Made by a program: the position numbers and the translations under genes. The notes under the pieces are model-generated. The model had not been told where the DNA came from. It saw only the letters and a program-made list of their open reading frames with translations, and did not search any database. A DNA stretch of 64,000 bases from Chalara sp. BL73 (lineage: Eukaryota; Ascomycota; Leotiomycetes; Helotiales): the NCBI GenBank assembly GCA_918026815.1, contig CAKJVC010000124.1, positions 186,001-250,000 of the forward strand, written 5' to 3'. Below, in pieces: positions 36,568-47,853 of this stretch. Positions within the stretch are counted from its first letter, which is position 1; every line of letters starts with the position of its first letter.

Positions 36568-37821
36568 TTATACGCAAATAGAAGCGGAGGGTTTGATTGT
36601 TGCTTGATGAGCAGCTCGGAACTTCAGGTATGGAGGAGGCGTATTGCAGGTATTGAATGGCTGAACACATCCCCAGCGACGAAAGTCTGGTCCATTTGAT
36701 GCTGCGTACTGATCTAGGTTTTCCGAGGCGGGAGAGACTGTTGGAGAGGTGTTATCTCGAATATGAGGAAATCGGTCTTCTAGCTCCTGGACAATTTCGG
36801 AAATCAGCTGACCGAAGCGGTTGTCATGTAGCGTGGACAACTTCCTCCGCGCCTCATTCCGCCTCGGATGGTATGTCGAAATGGCCGGCAACCAGAAGGG
36901 GACAGATGTTCGAAATTCTTGTCTGCGAAGCAATTCATCGTAGGCATCAATGCGAAGCTCCTTGAACTGGTAAGTTGAGAGCTTCGTCAGCCTGTCGCGA
37001 ATCTGCGGTCTTGTCCTTTCACTTGTGGCAGGTAAGCTCGCCAAAAATGTCTTCATCCCGTCATGGTGTTCCAACATATCAAATATAGAATTATCGGACA
37101 GTCTGCTAGAACTGGTATCGGCGGCAGGAGTATCCATCGACCGCTGCGAATCTGTCGAGTATGAAGGCGGTCGAGAGTCGGCGTCGGAGTATGGAGGCGG
37201 AATCTGCTCGGTGGGAGAAGACGGTGTTGAGGATATGTTTCCACAACGCTGACGATAGAGCATATCGCTTGCAGCCGTCATTTTTTCCAGTCCATCCATG
37301 AGTTCTTGGATCCGTCTCAAGTTGTCCTCAAATCTCCTCCTATCGAACATAACCCAGCGGGCAAGGGAGACAATGTGGCATTGTTTTTGATTTGACCGGA
37401 TGCGGCGTCGAAGGGAAGATGATCTAATTAAATAGAGCCTTCTGCCAGCTCGCAAGGGACATGACTCTGGGGATTTGAAGTTGGTGTCAGATACTTGTAA
37501 TGGGCGCTTCAGCTGGTATCTCTCCTTCAAGACTCTGGCCTCCTTCAAGAGGCACGAAATATTCTCCAATACTTGCAGAGCTGTAGACTTCACACGATGG
37601 TGCACCGACATAGGACCTTCTTGATTCGAAAAAGTAGAATTGTCTGGATTAAACCCCACCTGCCAACATACTTTAGTTCTACTCAATCGAATCCGGAATC
37701 AAGGTCGAGAGGGGCTTACAAGCATGTGCCAAAGCTGTAGTCGTATACATTGCACTTTCAATCGAGCGCAAAGCTGTTCATAGTCGCCTCCAAAGCTTTG
37801 GCTCCGCAAGAACGACAGCAT
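36568..37821 (-). CDS. HeLo-domain protein with tandem Spa2-homology repeats and PPxY motifs
   Basis: Exons 37821-37720 and 37659-36568 are joined by a 60-base intron (phase 0) and give 397 residues from the ATG at 37821. Residues 1-165 read as a HeLo (HET-S/prion-inhibition) domain: SFGGDYEQLCARLKVQCIRLQLW early and SLARWVMFDRRRFEDNLRRI with ELMDGLEKMT at its end. Two Spa2-homology (GIT SHD) repeats follow. The first is at about 249-281 (RDRLTKLSTYQFKELRIDAYDELLRRQ-type) and the second at about 298-334 (RNEARRKLSTLHDNRFGQL). PPPY (188-191), PPSY (198-201) and PPPY (375-378) would suit WW-domain partners such as Rsp5-type ligases. HeLo domains form membrane-killing assemblies in fungal incompatibility; SHD repeats belong to the polarisome scaffold Spa2 and to GIT proteins. 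The start is uncertain: the first hydrophobic helix expected in HeLo proteins is not visible, so a 5' exon may be missing or the helix may be lost. Confidence 0.78.
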
Positions 37822-38615
37822 AGTCCCGAACCCAACAGAGCGGCCCCACCCACCACCGTGGTTGTGATATAAGGAAAGAGAAGAGAGTCTCGTCTTGGTG
37901 ACAGATAAATGCAGATCTTGTAAGAAGAAGAAATCAGCAAAATTGAAATGGGTAGGCGCATCGGGGCCAAAATGAAATAGATTAATGTTGCAGGATCCCG
38001 AGGCGACGAAAGGGATATATGTACCCACATTCCACGGGATCAAGAAAAACAGCACATGAGGCTCAACTGAAAGTGCGCAAGCTCATCGCATTGTGAGTGG
38101 TGGGTGATGAGGAAGGCTGAAACTAGAATGTCTCTTTTAGCCTTTCAGCTGGCTGGGGGGTATGGCGGAACGCAAACGTTGAAACAAGCCACTAGCTACG
38201 TGTACAGAGGTATGACGATTGATAAGAAGCTTTCCAACTCCGGATTATGGCTCTAGTGGTGGACAGCATTTTGGCAGGGGGAGAGAGGGTGATGAGAACG
38301 TTACACGAGGTGCCCGTCGTCCCATATACCACGGTGCGGTAAGATGCAGCTGCAGCAGAGGGAGACCTTAATTCATGGCCCAAAGGCATATCATCAATCC
38401 CATGGTACCACCACACACGATACACAACAGGAGAGGGTGGGGGGTGTGAATTTTTTTTTTGGATTTTTTTTCGGAAGACTGCAAGATCATGCACACTGTC
38501 TCGATCGCGATGATCCATCCATCTTTCAGGCTACGGTTCACCGGGTAGAAACAGGAATACTGTGATACCAATATAAATACGAGTACCGGAGAGGGAGCCT
38601 TGCCGGGGCAGGGAT

Positions 38616-38639
38616 GGACAGGTTGGACAGGTTGGACAG
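38616..38639. repeat. 9-base tandem repeat (GGACAGGTT)
   Basis: Nearly three head-to-tail copies of GGACAGGTT in the intergenic region. Confidence 0.85.
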
Positions 38640-38860
38640 AGAAAGGTAACGGAAAGTTAATTAGTTTTGTAGTACTGCAAATGCTGGGGGGGGTTCGGGT
38701 TGGAGTAGTGTGTGTGTTATACGAAGGTTGGAGGTGGAGGTGAAAGAGATGGTGTTGGGGGGGGAGGAGGATTTGCAAGGAGAGAGGAAAGGGATTATCC
38801 TTATCCTCAGGCTACCGGTAACTGGCCTGAGGCTCTTGGCTTCACAGACTCTAGGTCTAG

Positions 38861-38891
38861 GGTCTGGGGTTTGGGGTTTGGGGTTTAGGGG
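38861..38891. repeat. Interstitial telomere-like GGGGTTT repeats
   Basis: Consecutive GGGGTTT units ending in TTTAGGGG, close to the fungal telomere unit TTAGGG. They are embedded in further G/T/C-rich imperfect text up to about 38940. They are too short to be a telomere. Confidence 0.75.
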
Positions 38892-39541
38892 CTCTGGGCT
38901 CCAGAGCTAGGCTTCAGGCTTTGGGTTTCGCAGGCCAGGCGTATATTTGAGCATTAACAAACCGAAATCTGGGTACTATATGAAAGGCTAAGCCTAATTC
39001 AGGCTGAGGAGGGGTGAAACCCGTCTTTCCCCCTGGTTTTCCACGCCTTTTGGACGCGTTTCAAGTTGCATATGATCAAGCTGTTTTGGGTAACATTCCT
39101 CTTAAAATGATCGCCCGCTAAGCCGGACAGGGCTGCATTATGTAAGCTGGATCCCCCAAAATAAAGCATCAACACCAGGAACAAAAGCCCCTGACCCCTT
39201 CACAGCTCATCTTAAAGAAAATCACAGTTCATGAGTCCCCGAGATTTATTATTCATGCGATACGTGTTACGACCACCAGTTCTTTTCTTATAGAATCACC
39301 GTTGACCAGTGATAAACCTGTTGCACAAAAATAGTGGTTTCGTAACAAACAAAACCCAAACGCGTTTGCCTGGAAAGAAGTCGCGACCGACACATAAACA
39401 AAAAAGTAGGCAGCTGTTTTTCTGCACCTCTCGCACCTTGAACACCATAACATCCCGCTTACACGCGATCGCGTTGTCTTGAATTGCTGACTCTGCTACC
39501 TCCGCAAAGCTTGCTTCGCTGACAAAAGATAGTTCTGCACA

Positions 39542-41434
39542 ATGGCCCTTCAGGCTACCTACAAGCAGTTCCTGGCTGCGCCAAATTCAAACCTTCTTGC
39601 TAGCGAAGCTTCCTTACACTACATCACTACCCTCACCTCCCTCAATGGCTCGCCTGAGATCATCAAGCACCTGAAGAACCAGGACCTCGACCTGAAAAAG
39701 AAGGAAGAGAAGATATTGGATGTGGTTGAGGGGCAGAACTCTATCGCGGCGGAGATTCACACCACCATCGAGTTTGTCAATGGCGGGGGAGCATATCTGC
39801 CCAAGTTGGATGACAACTTTCTTGCAGATCGCGTTGTCAACTTCCCAGTAGTACGTATACGCGACCTTTTTACGATCCCATTCTGACTATAGCAGATTCA
39901 CATTGTCAGCTTCGATGGAGACGGAAAAATCTTACAGGTTAGACAGAGCTGGGACCAAGGCTCCCTCCTCAAATCGATCAATATAATCGGCAAGACTGGG
40001 CGTAATTGGCCAATCCGTGATGGAAACGACCAAGCCAAGTTGATCGTGAACAGCGCCAAGGCTGTTGGCAAGCCTTCGGATGATGCGCAGGATAATGGAG
40101 GCATCCGGCGTGCTCGGGAGAACTCCAATAATGTTACACGCGATCCTCACGCGTCCCTTTCGTTATTTGCTCCGAGAGAGAAAGTTAATGCTGAGGCTTT
40201 GCCAGCCGCTGTAGCGCCTCGAGCATCTGCCAAGCCACCACCACGCGACTACAATGAGCTTTTTGTTGGAAATGAGTCGGATCGCTCACCAAGCTCTCCA
40301 AGCAAGGCATTTGCATCCCCGCCTCAATCAGTAATTGCCCCCAAGATCGGTGCCGGAAAGAACTATGCGCCTAGTCGTCTTTTTGACGTGGAGGGGGATG
40401 ATGAAGTTGGAGAATCTCCCAATAAGCCTCTAAATCCCAAGAAGTACCAACACTTCACCTTCGCTGACGGCAGTGATCCTCAGGATGCGCCGATTCCCAC
40501 GCCATCCAAGGGTGCTAAGGGTAAGCACGGTACTACTTGGGACTTTGAGCACTTTACAACGCCTGCGAAACCTGTTCCTTCCAAGGTGCTCCGTCCTTCC
40601 AACGACCGCCACTGGGGTCCAAATGAAGACGATATAACGGAGACTCCAGTTGTATTTAAGAGGGTAGACAAGCCTCGCAAGGATGCTCAGACACATTTTG
40701 AGTTCCAGGATGATGGAACGCCTGAGGAGGAGAGACGAATTGTTGGTCGACCACGTGGAGCCGGCACTAACACAGGCATGGGCCTCTACACCAATAATCT
40801 TTATGATGACGAGGAAAGCGGCCATATTCGAGCAGAGCATAAACCATCAACCAACCTGGCAAATGTAAAGGATAGACGCAAGGACTTCGACCCCCACTTC
40901 GTCTTAACGGATGATTCGCCTATTGGCAAGGCCGGCTCGCATCATGTCGGTGAGACGAGATCTAAGGCAGTCAAGATGATGGACGCAAACTGGAGTGCAT
41001 ATGATCAATCACCCAATCAAAAGGAAAATGTTCCGCTATCACCAACAACCACAAGACCAGGTAGTAAAGGCCCATTGAGCGAGACTACCAATGTGCCAAT
41101 CCACGCCGGCAAGGGCATTAGCATCGCTGGTGATGGCATGGGCGGCCGAAAGGCTCCAGTAGACGCTAGCAATGCTGCTCAAAAGGGTATCAATATTTCT
41201 GGGGACGGCATGGGTGGCAGAAAGGCCCCCTTGGACTCTGGAATCTCTGGTCAGAAAGGAATCAATATTGGCGGAGATGGTATGGGTGGCAAGAAAGGCT
41301 CCGGCCGAGGTTGGGGAATCGGGGACGAATCGGATATTGAAGAGGAGACAGGCAACAGCAAATCTTCTAAATACCGGACCGGCAAGACAGCAGGAAAGGT
41401 CCAGAGCACCGGGGGTGACTTTTGGGACTTCTAG
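39542..41434 (+). CDS. NTF2-like conserved fungal protein with C-terminal GDGMGG repeats
   Basis: Two exons (39542-39850, 39896-41434) with a 45-base intron give 615 residues. The N-terminal 150 residues have an NTF2-like feel: YKQFLAAPN, IHTTIEFVNGGGAYLP, VIHIVSFDGDGKILQVRQSWDQGSLLK, an alpha-helix then curved beta-sheet pattern. The rest is hydrophilic and disordered, with acidic-aromatic blocks that recur (HFTFADGSDPQD, HFEFQDDGTPEE, HFVLTDDSP) and then three copies of KGIxIxGDGMGGRK around residues 520-585. The last residues are GGDFWDF. The HF-F/V-DD blocks look like short linear binding motifs. The protein is conserved across filamentous ascomycetes as far as I recall, but I know no demonstrated function. 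It has a normal promoter region and good coding quality. Confidence 0.85.
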
Positions 41435-43021
41435 ATGAATTTGGCCCGGAGAAGTCTGTTGCGACTGTATAAGATGAGCATGATTACGGCTGTTAACGGC
41501 GATTACGACTATGTTGATGATGTCCCCATTATCCCTTACTCTTTGTCTGAGATGGAGGCAGTCCTGTCTTTAAAAAAGTTTCATTTGTGGTGTGTCAGAA
41601 AAGGATGTAAGAGCAGTGGCGAGGCAGAGATTCTTGTTGATATTGACTTTGGTGGAGGTTGGAGGCGGAAGTGTATACGGCACTTTGTGAAGATACGATT
41701 ATGCATTGAATACTTTGACATCACCCGTGCTTTATTTTCTTACAATGAACACAGCAAACACGCAGGTGATTCGTTTTCCCTCCTCCCCTTTTAGATGGGC
41801 GCTCATGATATCATTTCTTGCATCATGCTCATGCGCACGCTATCCTCAACCTGACCTTGCGATCAGGGTATGATCCTAACACGTCTGGAAGAACTACTTT
41901 GATATGTTTTGCACTTTTAACATGACGTATGTCTGTCCCCACAGGTGAGACATTGTAGACGTGGATCCCCGCGCGTGAGAGTTCCTGGTGGAGGAACCAC
42001 CGTTCTTTGCCATTGGGCAGAGAACACGTTCTAGCTTGCGCAGTTGATCGGTATAAGAACTGCCCTTTCTTTCTTTCTTTTTTTTCCCTTCCCCGAGTAC
42101 TTGGCGTCTGCGTCTACGGCGCTATGTTGGCGGGCTCTTGTGATTGGCGGGCCGGTTCGAAGATGCACGTTCAAGAAGGGGTGTGTATCTTGCGGCTTTG
42201 GAGGAGGAGGCGGGCGCCTGTGGCCCGTTGTACCGATCGGGTTTGATGCGGCTTTTTGGGCATTAGGTCTGTTGTGAAATCCTTGTCCGGAACTCATGTG
42301 GGAGGGAGCATGGCGAGTCGGCTGCTTTACGGGATTTAGTCCTGGGCGGGTTGGTAGATGCGTTTATGCCGAAGGAGAGGATTGAGATTATACCGTTGCT
42401 CCCATCCCCGGTTTCCTTGGTTCAGAGGCGGCTATTTATTGCAAATGCAGCTTGGGATCGCTGGCATTAGGTTAAATCGGGTGGGTGAGAAAAGCCTCAT
42501 TTGGTGAGGCTGACTTCAGATGTTAGATCAAAATACTGGTCGCCTGCTACGGCGATCGAACGTGGTCATTACGCTAGACTCGCGAATGCTCTTTATTGAC
42601 GCTTGGATAAGGAAAGCTCTGGTCGCTTCCCCGTATACGTTAGTGCTAGCTAAAGTGTGTTTATTGTGAGGCTGGGTCTGCACTTTGTGCATCAGACTCA
42701 AGCTTTGATGGAGATTGGCTAACCGACAATAGCCCCTGTACATTGGGGGCGAAATCATGCAGCCCCTCCTTCTCCCCTGCTGTGCACTTTGAGCATTTCT
42801 GAGAGGTAGGATGCCTGCAAGATTCGGGGCTTTCTTGGCAGTTGGCCATTTGCACTTCTATCAAGCAAGCAGTCAACGGACTAACCGACTTGTGAGACTA
42901 CTTTTCAAGTTCAATTTCACTCTTAACTTCGTTTCCCTTTTTTTATTCCTCCAACTCAGTTATTCCGAATTCTTCTTCTTAACAATTGCTTCTATCAATA
43001 ACCGACTACCTCACTTTAAAG
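41435..43021. other. Intergenic region, NTF2-like gene 3' side to Clr5 gene promoter
   Basis: About 1.6 kb. A 119-codon frame directly after the stop (41435-41794) is probably 3' untranslated sequence. A CT-rich tract at 42063-42090 and another T/C-rich stretch at 42900-43000 fit the promoter or leader of the Clr5 gene. Confidence 0.55.
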
Positions 43022-45111
43022 ATGGCTGGCGACAGTAACGGAAGACCCACTCATTATTCCCTCTGCGGAGAGGAATCAATAGATGATCTGACATTTGAAG
43101 ATATCAAGTCAGATGTCTATCGGATGTACATTGAAGAAAATAAAACTTTGAAAGAAGTTAAGCGTTTGTTTCCGATTAAAGCAAGGTTGGTCAGAGGATC
43201 TCGAAACTTTGTTCAAACACTGATATAAAATCTAGTACTAGAATATGGAAAAAGAAACTGAAAGAATGGGGTTTCAACAAAAATTTACCAAATAACGTAA
43301 AGGAATTCATTGTTGCTAAGGGGCGTAAACGCGCGAGAGAGGGCAAACCCACCGGATTCGAATATACAGGCAATCCGATTGACACCGAGAAAATTGACAA
43401 TATCAAGAGAAGGAAAACTAAACCAATACCTCTAGCTGCAGGTTAGTTAACACATACACCATATCTTCTATCCATCTTCTAAATGAAAATAGAAACCCCT
43501 CCTGGTCTCACATACTATACCCCCGAACCCAACAGTGAAGAGTCTTATTTCGACCCACCTATTGTTCCTGAGATTTGCTCAGAAGATGTTCAGGAAATTC
43601 CCTGGGAATATAGCTCGGACCCTTTATCTCTCTCTAACTTGTCAAGGCCTTCTGTTCCACCGTATTCCAGCTCGGTCCGGCCACTTCATTGGAACGAATC
43701 TCGTCACACAGCTAAGATCAACTTGCCAGAAATGCCAATTCTCTCGGCGTTCGATCGATTCCTTGATGGCGAACATGATCTTTGGTCTCCCGTCCATTTG
43801 TCTCATCAGCTTGGTGATCACGAAATCGCACTCTCCAAGAACCAAGTGATACTCGATCATGTTACAAAGCTTATAAATGCTTCCAATGAACCAAAGTCAT
43901 TTCCCGAAATTTGCTGCATTGAAAATCAATTTTTCTTGGATTCTTACTTCGTAATGCGTGACAACAAGCAGGGCGAGCTTCTCGATACCGTTGCCTCAGT
44001 TGACCTACTGTTAGATGCCCTGTTTACTCAAACGGTAACCCTTGCTGAGTTTCAGAGCAAATACGGAAAGTTTAAGCCACGAACTTTGGCGCAAGAGTTT
44101 GTGCTCGCTCAGTTAGAAGAAAAAAGTGGGAATAATGGGGAAGCAGAATACCACTGCCAAAGGATCCTTGGCCGACATCCCCAAATCGACACCCAAGTAT
44201 TTCTCGCCACGATATTTGCAGCAACCTCTCGGCTGAAAGAATCAACGCACCTTTTGTTCTGCGCCATTGCTGAGTTTATCATACAATTCAACGATTCTTC
44301 AACCGAGGCAAATTACCGTTTTTTCGAGCTTATCATAAAGCTGTGTGACGAGTTGTTTCTGTTGCACCAGCACGACTGGACTTTCGTACGGTTATGTATA
44401 CAGAATATGATGCCCACAATGCTAGAGCCAGCTCCTAAGGCAACAACTAGCCATATCTCAGCTCAACTGTTTATACATGGCTTCTCCATCGCGCACGCAT
44501 GCTACAAGTTAAAAATAATCAATTCAGCAGAGTACATGTATAGAGCATTACTCGAGTTCTTTCCGTTCGATGCAAAGGACATCGACCACTGCAGGGAGAA
44601 AGTAAAAGCACATCAGCGTTATGGGCAACTTCTAAAAGAGGAAGAGAGATGGATATCTAGTGCTAAACAACTGCTCTTAGCCTGCAAAGCTGCGACAGAC
44701 CTAGGAGCGCGTGATACTTCCCTCATTTTACCTCTGGAGATTGACTTCTCTCTCATTATCTTATATTTAAATCCCGATACACGCGAGGAAAACTCTCTCG
44801 TAGAAGATATCAAACATGAGTTAGTTCGCAACAGCCAGCAATGCCCGTTACACGCGCGAGCCACCTCAGAGAAGGGTGGAGTCACAGATATCAATGTATT
44901 CTTACAGTCCATACTGTACATACGACTTGGAGACTTCTCGGATATTTCTTGTCTAAAGTTGCCTTCGAAAACGACAAAGTCACTATACGGAGACGAGGAA
45001 CGTACCTCAACAACGAGCGTGAGCGCGAGTGTAAGCCACAAACATGGCTTGGAGACCTACCCTGACAGCGTAGCTACTGGAATAAGTGATCCATTTTATG
45101 GCTTCTACTAA
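43022..45111 (+). CDS. Clr5-domain protein with TPR-like C-terminus
   Basis: Three exons (43022-43185, 43236-43441, 43493-45111) close in phase to 662 residues. The N-terminal 85 residues are a Clr5 domain: FEDIKSDVYRMYIEENKTLKEV, then across the first intron STRIWKKKLKEWGFNKNLP. Clr5 domains are small helical, DNA-binding-like units found in many fungal regulators, first named from a fission yeast silencing factor. A basic patch follows (GRKRAREGK, IKRRKTK), a plausible nuclear signal. From about residue 260 on, repeated helical pairs (LAQLEEKSGNNGEAEYHCQRIL, LFIHGFSIAHACYKLKIINSAEYMYRALLEFFP) resemble tetratricopeptide repeats, though irregular. The start at 43022 is chosen because it lies just before the domain. 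Target genes are unknown. Confidence 0.87.
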
Positions 45112-47175
45112 GCACCTCGGCGAAAGGCGTGGGCCTGAACTCGAGGGCAATCATCAAATGATGATATCAGATGTTACTCTTATATCTTTTCACTTGTATA
45201 TTATTAACTTTATTTCTCAGCGATATAGACACCCTAGCTGTGGCGCCGGGAGGTTTGAAAGTTCAATTAGTTCAATAATATTCTCATTGAAATATGCTAC
45301 TTCGATGTTTTACAAATCCGCACAAGGTTCTTGAAGTATCATGCCTAAATCGAGATCAGTCTATAAGCGCATACATCCAACATCTTCGATAGAAGTCACG
45401 GCGTGCATTATGAAAGTGATCACTCGTGTCTTTGCAGATGGCGGTGGCGATGATTAGGGAGTCTAAACTTAAAATCTCGCTCGTTAATTGACCTCAACAG
45501 TATGAGGCGGTCCGTCAAGCTCATATTACAGATGCCATGGACATCGCAAAACACGGATGCCAACCGGAAATACAAAAAAAAAATTCTCCACGGGCGGGAT
45601 TCAAGCCTACACACAATGTCATTCCTTATTTTGACTATGTTCGCCTTCTTGCTACAACGGTTCAAGACTGGATTTTACTCAAACATTTATCGGCGCTGCA
45701 AGAACCAAAAAAAGAAGGCCGTAGGAGAAATATATTAATTTGAACTTTTGCGCAAGAGAATTACGAATGCATACATCTGCCCCTACTATAGACTTGCCTT
45801 GGTCAACCAAAAGATAATAATATAAGTACTAACTTGCCATGCACCGCTAAGCACTCAAAAGATCTCCAAAGCCTTTCTCACCGCCTTACTCACCAATGTC
45901 CCATCCCTGCTTCAGGAGTCCCCGCCACTTCTGTCCCTGTGCTGGACGGTTCTTCTTCGAGCCCTCAATATTCTCCTCCCCCAACTTATCTCCGATCTCT
46001 TCTTTTGCGCGACCAACCTCTCCTCTAAATCTCTTGCATATCCGCTCAACTCCTTATTTCTCGCCAAAAGCTGTTGTAAATCTTTCAGGATCTTCATATC
46101 CCGCTTCACACTCAGCTCTCGCTCATCTAACTCCTCATCTGGAGGGGCATCTTTCATGGTTTCAGCATGGTAAGCGCCTTCTTGCTCTAGACGGCGGTGG
46201 ATGAGCGTTGAGGCGGGTGTATCAGTGGAGACATTTGTTAGCGGGTGAAAACCTGATTTCAACTTTTTCTTCCGCAGTGAGAGGGTGTGGAAGGGAGTTT
46301 AGAGAGAAATAAGGGAACATGGCTGTTTTGGGCTTTCAGGGATGCTGGTGCAGGTTGAGAAAGAGTTTGTGGAAGTGAAAAGACGAAAGTAAAGGTAGGT
46401 TTTGGGTATTTATAATGCATCGGCTTGTCAATGGGCATACATGGAGTCGAAGCTCTTCCTTACAAAGGATACTCAGACTACATTTATTGTAATTGTTTGA
46501 TTATTTGATAAAGTCCCGTGGATAAAGAGGAGCCTTAAAGAACGTTGATCTAAGTGGTGAACAAAGTCTCTTGTTCTTTTTTGTTTTTGTTTTCTTAGCT
46601 TACCATTCAAATTTACATGTAATAATAGTGCCCTTGTTATGAAAATGTCTTTGTTCTTAGTATCTTGTTGGAATAATGTAGTCAATGGCATGACTTGAGA
46701 CATAAGCCTCCAAGATCTTTCAAAATTTTGTTTGGGGAGATCAAGACATGCATGTTACTGAACTCTTCATGATGAACTATATAGAAGTTGTCAACGATGC
46801 GCAACATTTTTTTTCATCCCTGATACTGATTGGCGATACACGGAAAGTCTGAAGAAGTTTCACAATCCTCACTCCCAAATTTTAAGTCCCTCTCTTCCAG
46901 ACTCCGAAAGCTGGATATCGAATCTGCAGTTAATTCCATGGCTGGAGGCTTGAATTGTGCTCCCTTATAGTGCATCAAGTTTTGAGAACAGTAACAGAAC
47001 AAATGTAAGCAGCAAGTACAAGACAAGGTAACACCATGCATCTAATTTTACACTCATCAAAGCCTTTACATCCTTCACCACTCTCGCTTCGTCAGAAGGC
47101 AGCCTGGTTCGGCCTGATAAGCATCAAAACTCTACTAATTACAACAAGCTCTTCGGAAGCATCAGTCAATAAAAC
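45112..47175. other. Intergenic region with one possible small gene
   Basis: About 2 kb. Apart from a possible small coiled-coil gene (listed separately) there is no supported coding sequence. Frames at 45502-45743 plus overlap each other and have no domain. Confidence 0.5.
45912..46157 (-). CDS. Possible small coiled-coil protein
   Basis: A minus-strand frame with ATG at 46157 gives 81 residues. The first half is a charged heptad-like segment (KRDMKILKDLQQLLARNKEL, YARDLEERL), likely coiled coil. The frame is open further upstream to about 46262 without another ATG, so a spliced 5' exon is possible. After KKRSEI the adjacent frame (LGEENIEGSKKN, WRGLLKQGWDIGE) looks as protein-like as the annotated one. 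This suggests a frameshift or an unrecognised splice. No family recognised. Confidence 0.35.
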   Translation of the reverse strand: MKDAPPDEELDERELSVKRDMKILKDLQQLLARNKELSGYARDLEERLVAQKKRSEISWGRRILRARRRTVQHRDRSGGDS

Positions 47176-47853
47176 ATGAGCCCATATAAGAAAGATAAAG
47201 GCATCGTAGACAGAATAGTCGACGGGGTCATGTTACCACGTGTGCAGAGGATTGACTCTGACCTCTCTTCATCTAATAGTTCAGATACAGATGATATAGG
47301 ATCGATTAACACAATCAGTCAGGAGCGGCAGATACAAATCCGAAGTGAGCAAAGGTACACTAGTCAGGGGGGTATGATCATCTACGTAAACAAGGAGGAT
47401 CCGCAAAACAAACAAGGAGATGATCGGGGGCTATTAGTCGCCCCTCCGTCAATTGTGAGACCGAGAAGAATGTTCTCGACGAGACGAGGTGGTGGTTCAA
47501 ATGGCAAGAGTGATGTTTCACGACAGCTCTCAGATGGGAGGGCGATTGTGCACATTGAAAATCCGGTCTTAGGCCGTGGGCGGGCCACAAATATCTCCAC
47601 ACCCCAGGATTCCCCTCCAGAGTCACTAAGTATACTATCGAGGGAGCCGCTCCCCAGCCACCAAGGCCAAGCAAACGAAGGAGTTCGAATTGGCGGACGC
47701 CTGCGCCTGCCGGCTTTTCGAGACAATCCAGCGAAAAGAGCAGTAGGTCCGGGAATTTCTAGACAAGTGAGAGTTGAAAGCCGGCATGCTTTTGTTGAAG
47801 AACGCTTCACCATGAGTAATTTTGATGATAAAGATGGAGGTGAGGAGCCATAA
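47176..47853 (+). CDS. Hypothetical protein (225 residues)
   Basis: A single intact frame from ATG 47176 (MSPYKKDKGIVDRIVDGV). The protein is hydrophilic, rich in Arg, Ser and Gly, with a Ser/Asp cluster at about residues 28-42 and an RPRRMFSTRRGGG patch in the middle. No transmembrane segment, signal peptide or known domain is seen. It lies between the possible coiled-coil gene and the gluconokinase-like gene with ordinary spacing. The absence of stops in 226 codons and good codon texture support it, but it may be lineage-specific. Confidence 0.6.
   Translation: MSPYKKDKGIVDRIVDGVMLPRVQRIDSDLSSSNSSDTDDIGSINTISQERQIQIRSEQRYTSQGGMIIYVNKEDPQNKQGDDRGLLVAPPSIVRPRRMFSTRRGGGSNGKSDVSRQLSDGRAIVHIENPVLGRGRATNISTPQDSPPESLSILSREPLPSHQGQANEGVRIGGRLRLPAFRDNPAKRAVGPGISRQVRVESRHAFVEERFTMSNFDDKDGGEEP

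Larger units (their letters stand above)
37822..39541. other. Intergenic region with tandem and G-rich repeats
   Basis: About 1.7 kb between two divergent genes. It may contain a missed 5' exon of the HeLo gene in its left 250 bases. The middle has T- and G-homopolymer runs (38450-38470, 38685-38765), a ninefold repeat at 38616-38639 and telomere-like repeats at 38861-38891. The right part is the promoter of the NTF2-like gene. Confidence 0.6.

Noticed and set aside
41435..41794. 119-codon frame directly after the NTF2-like gene
   Set aside because: Starts at the stop codon of the previous gene, has no domain, and most likely is 3' untranslated sequence.
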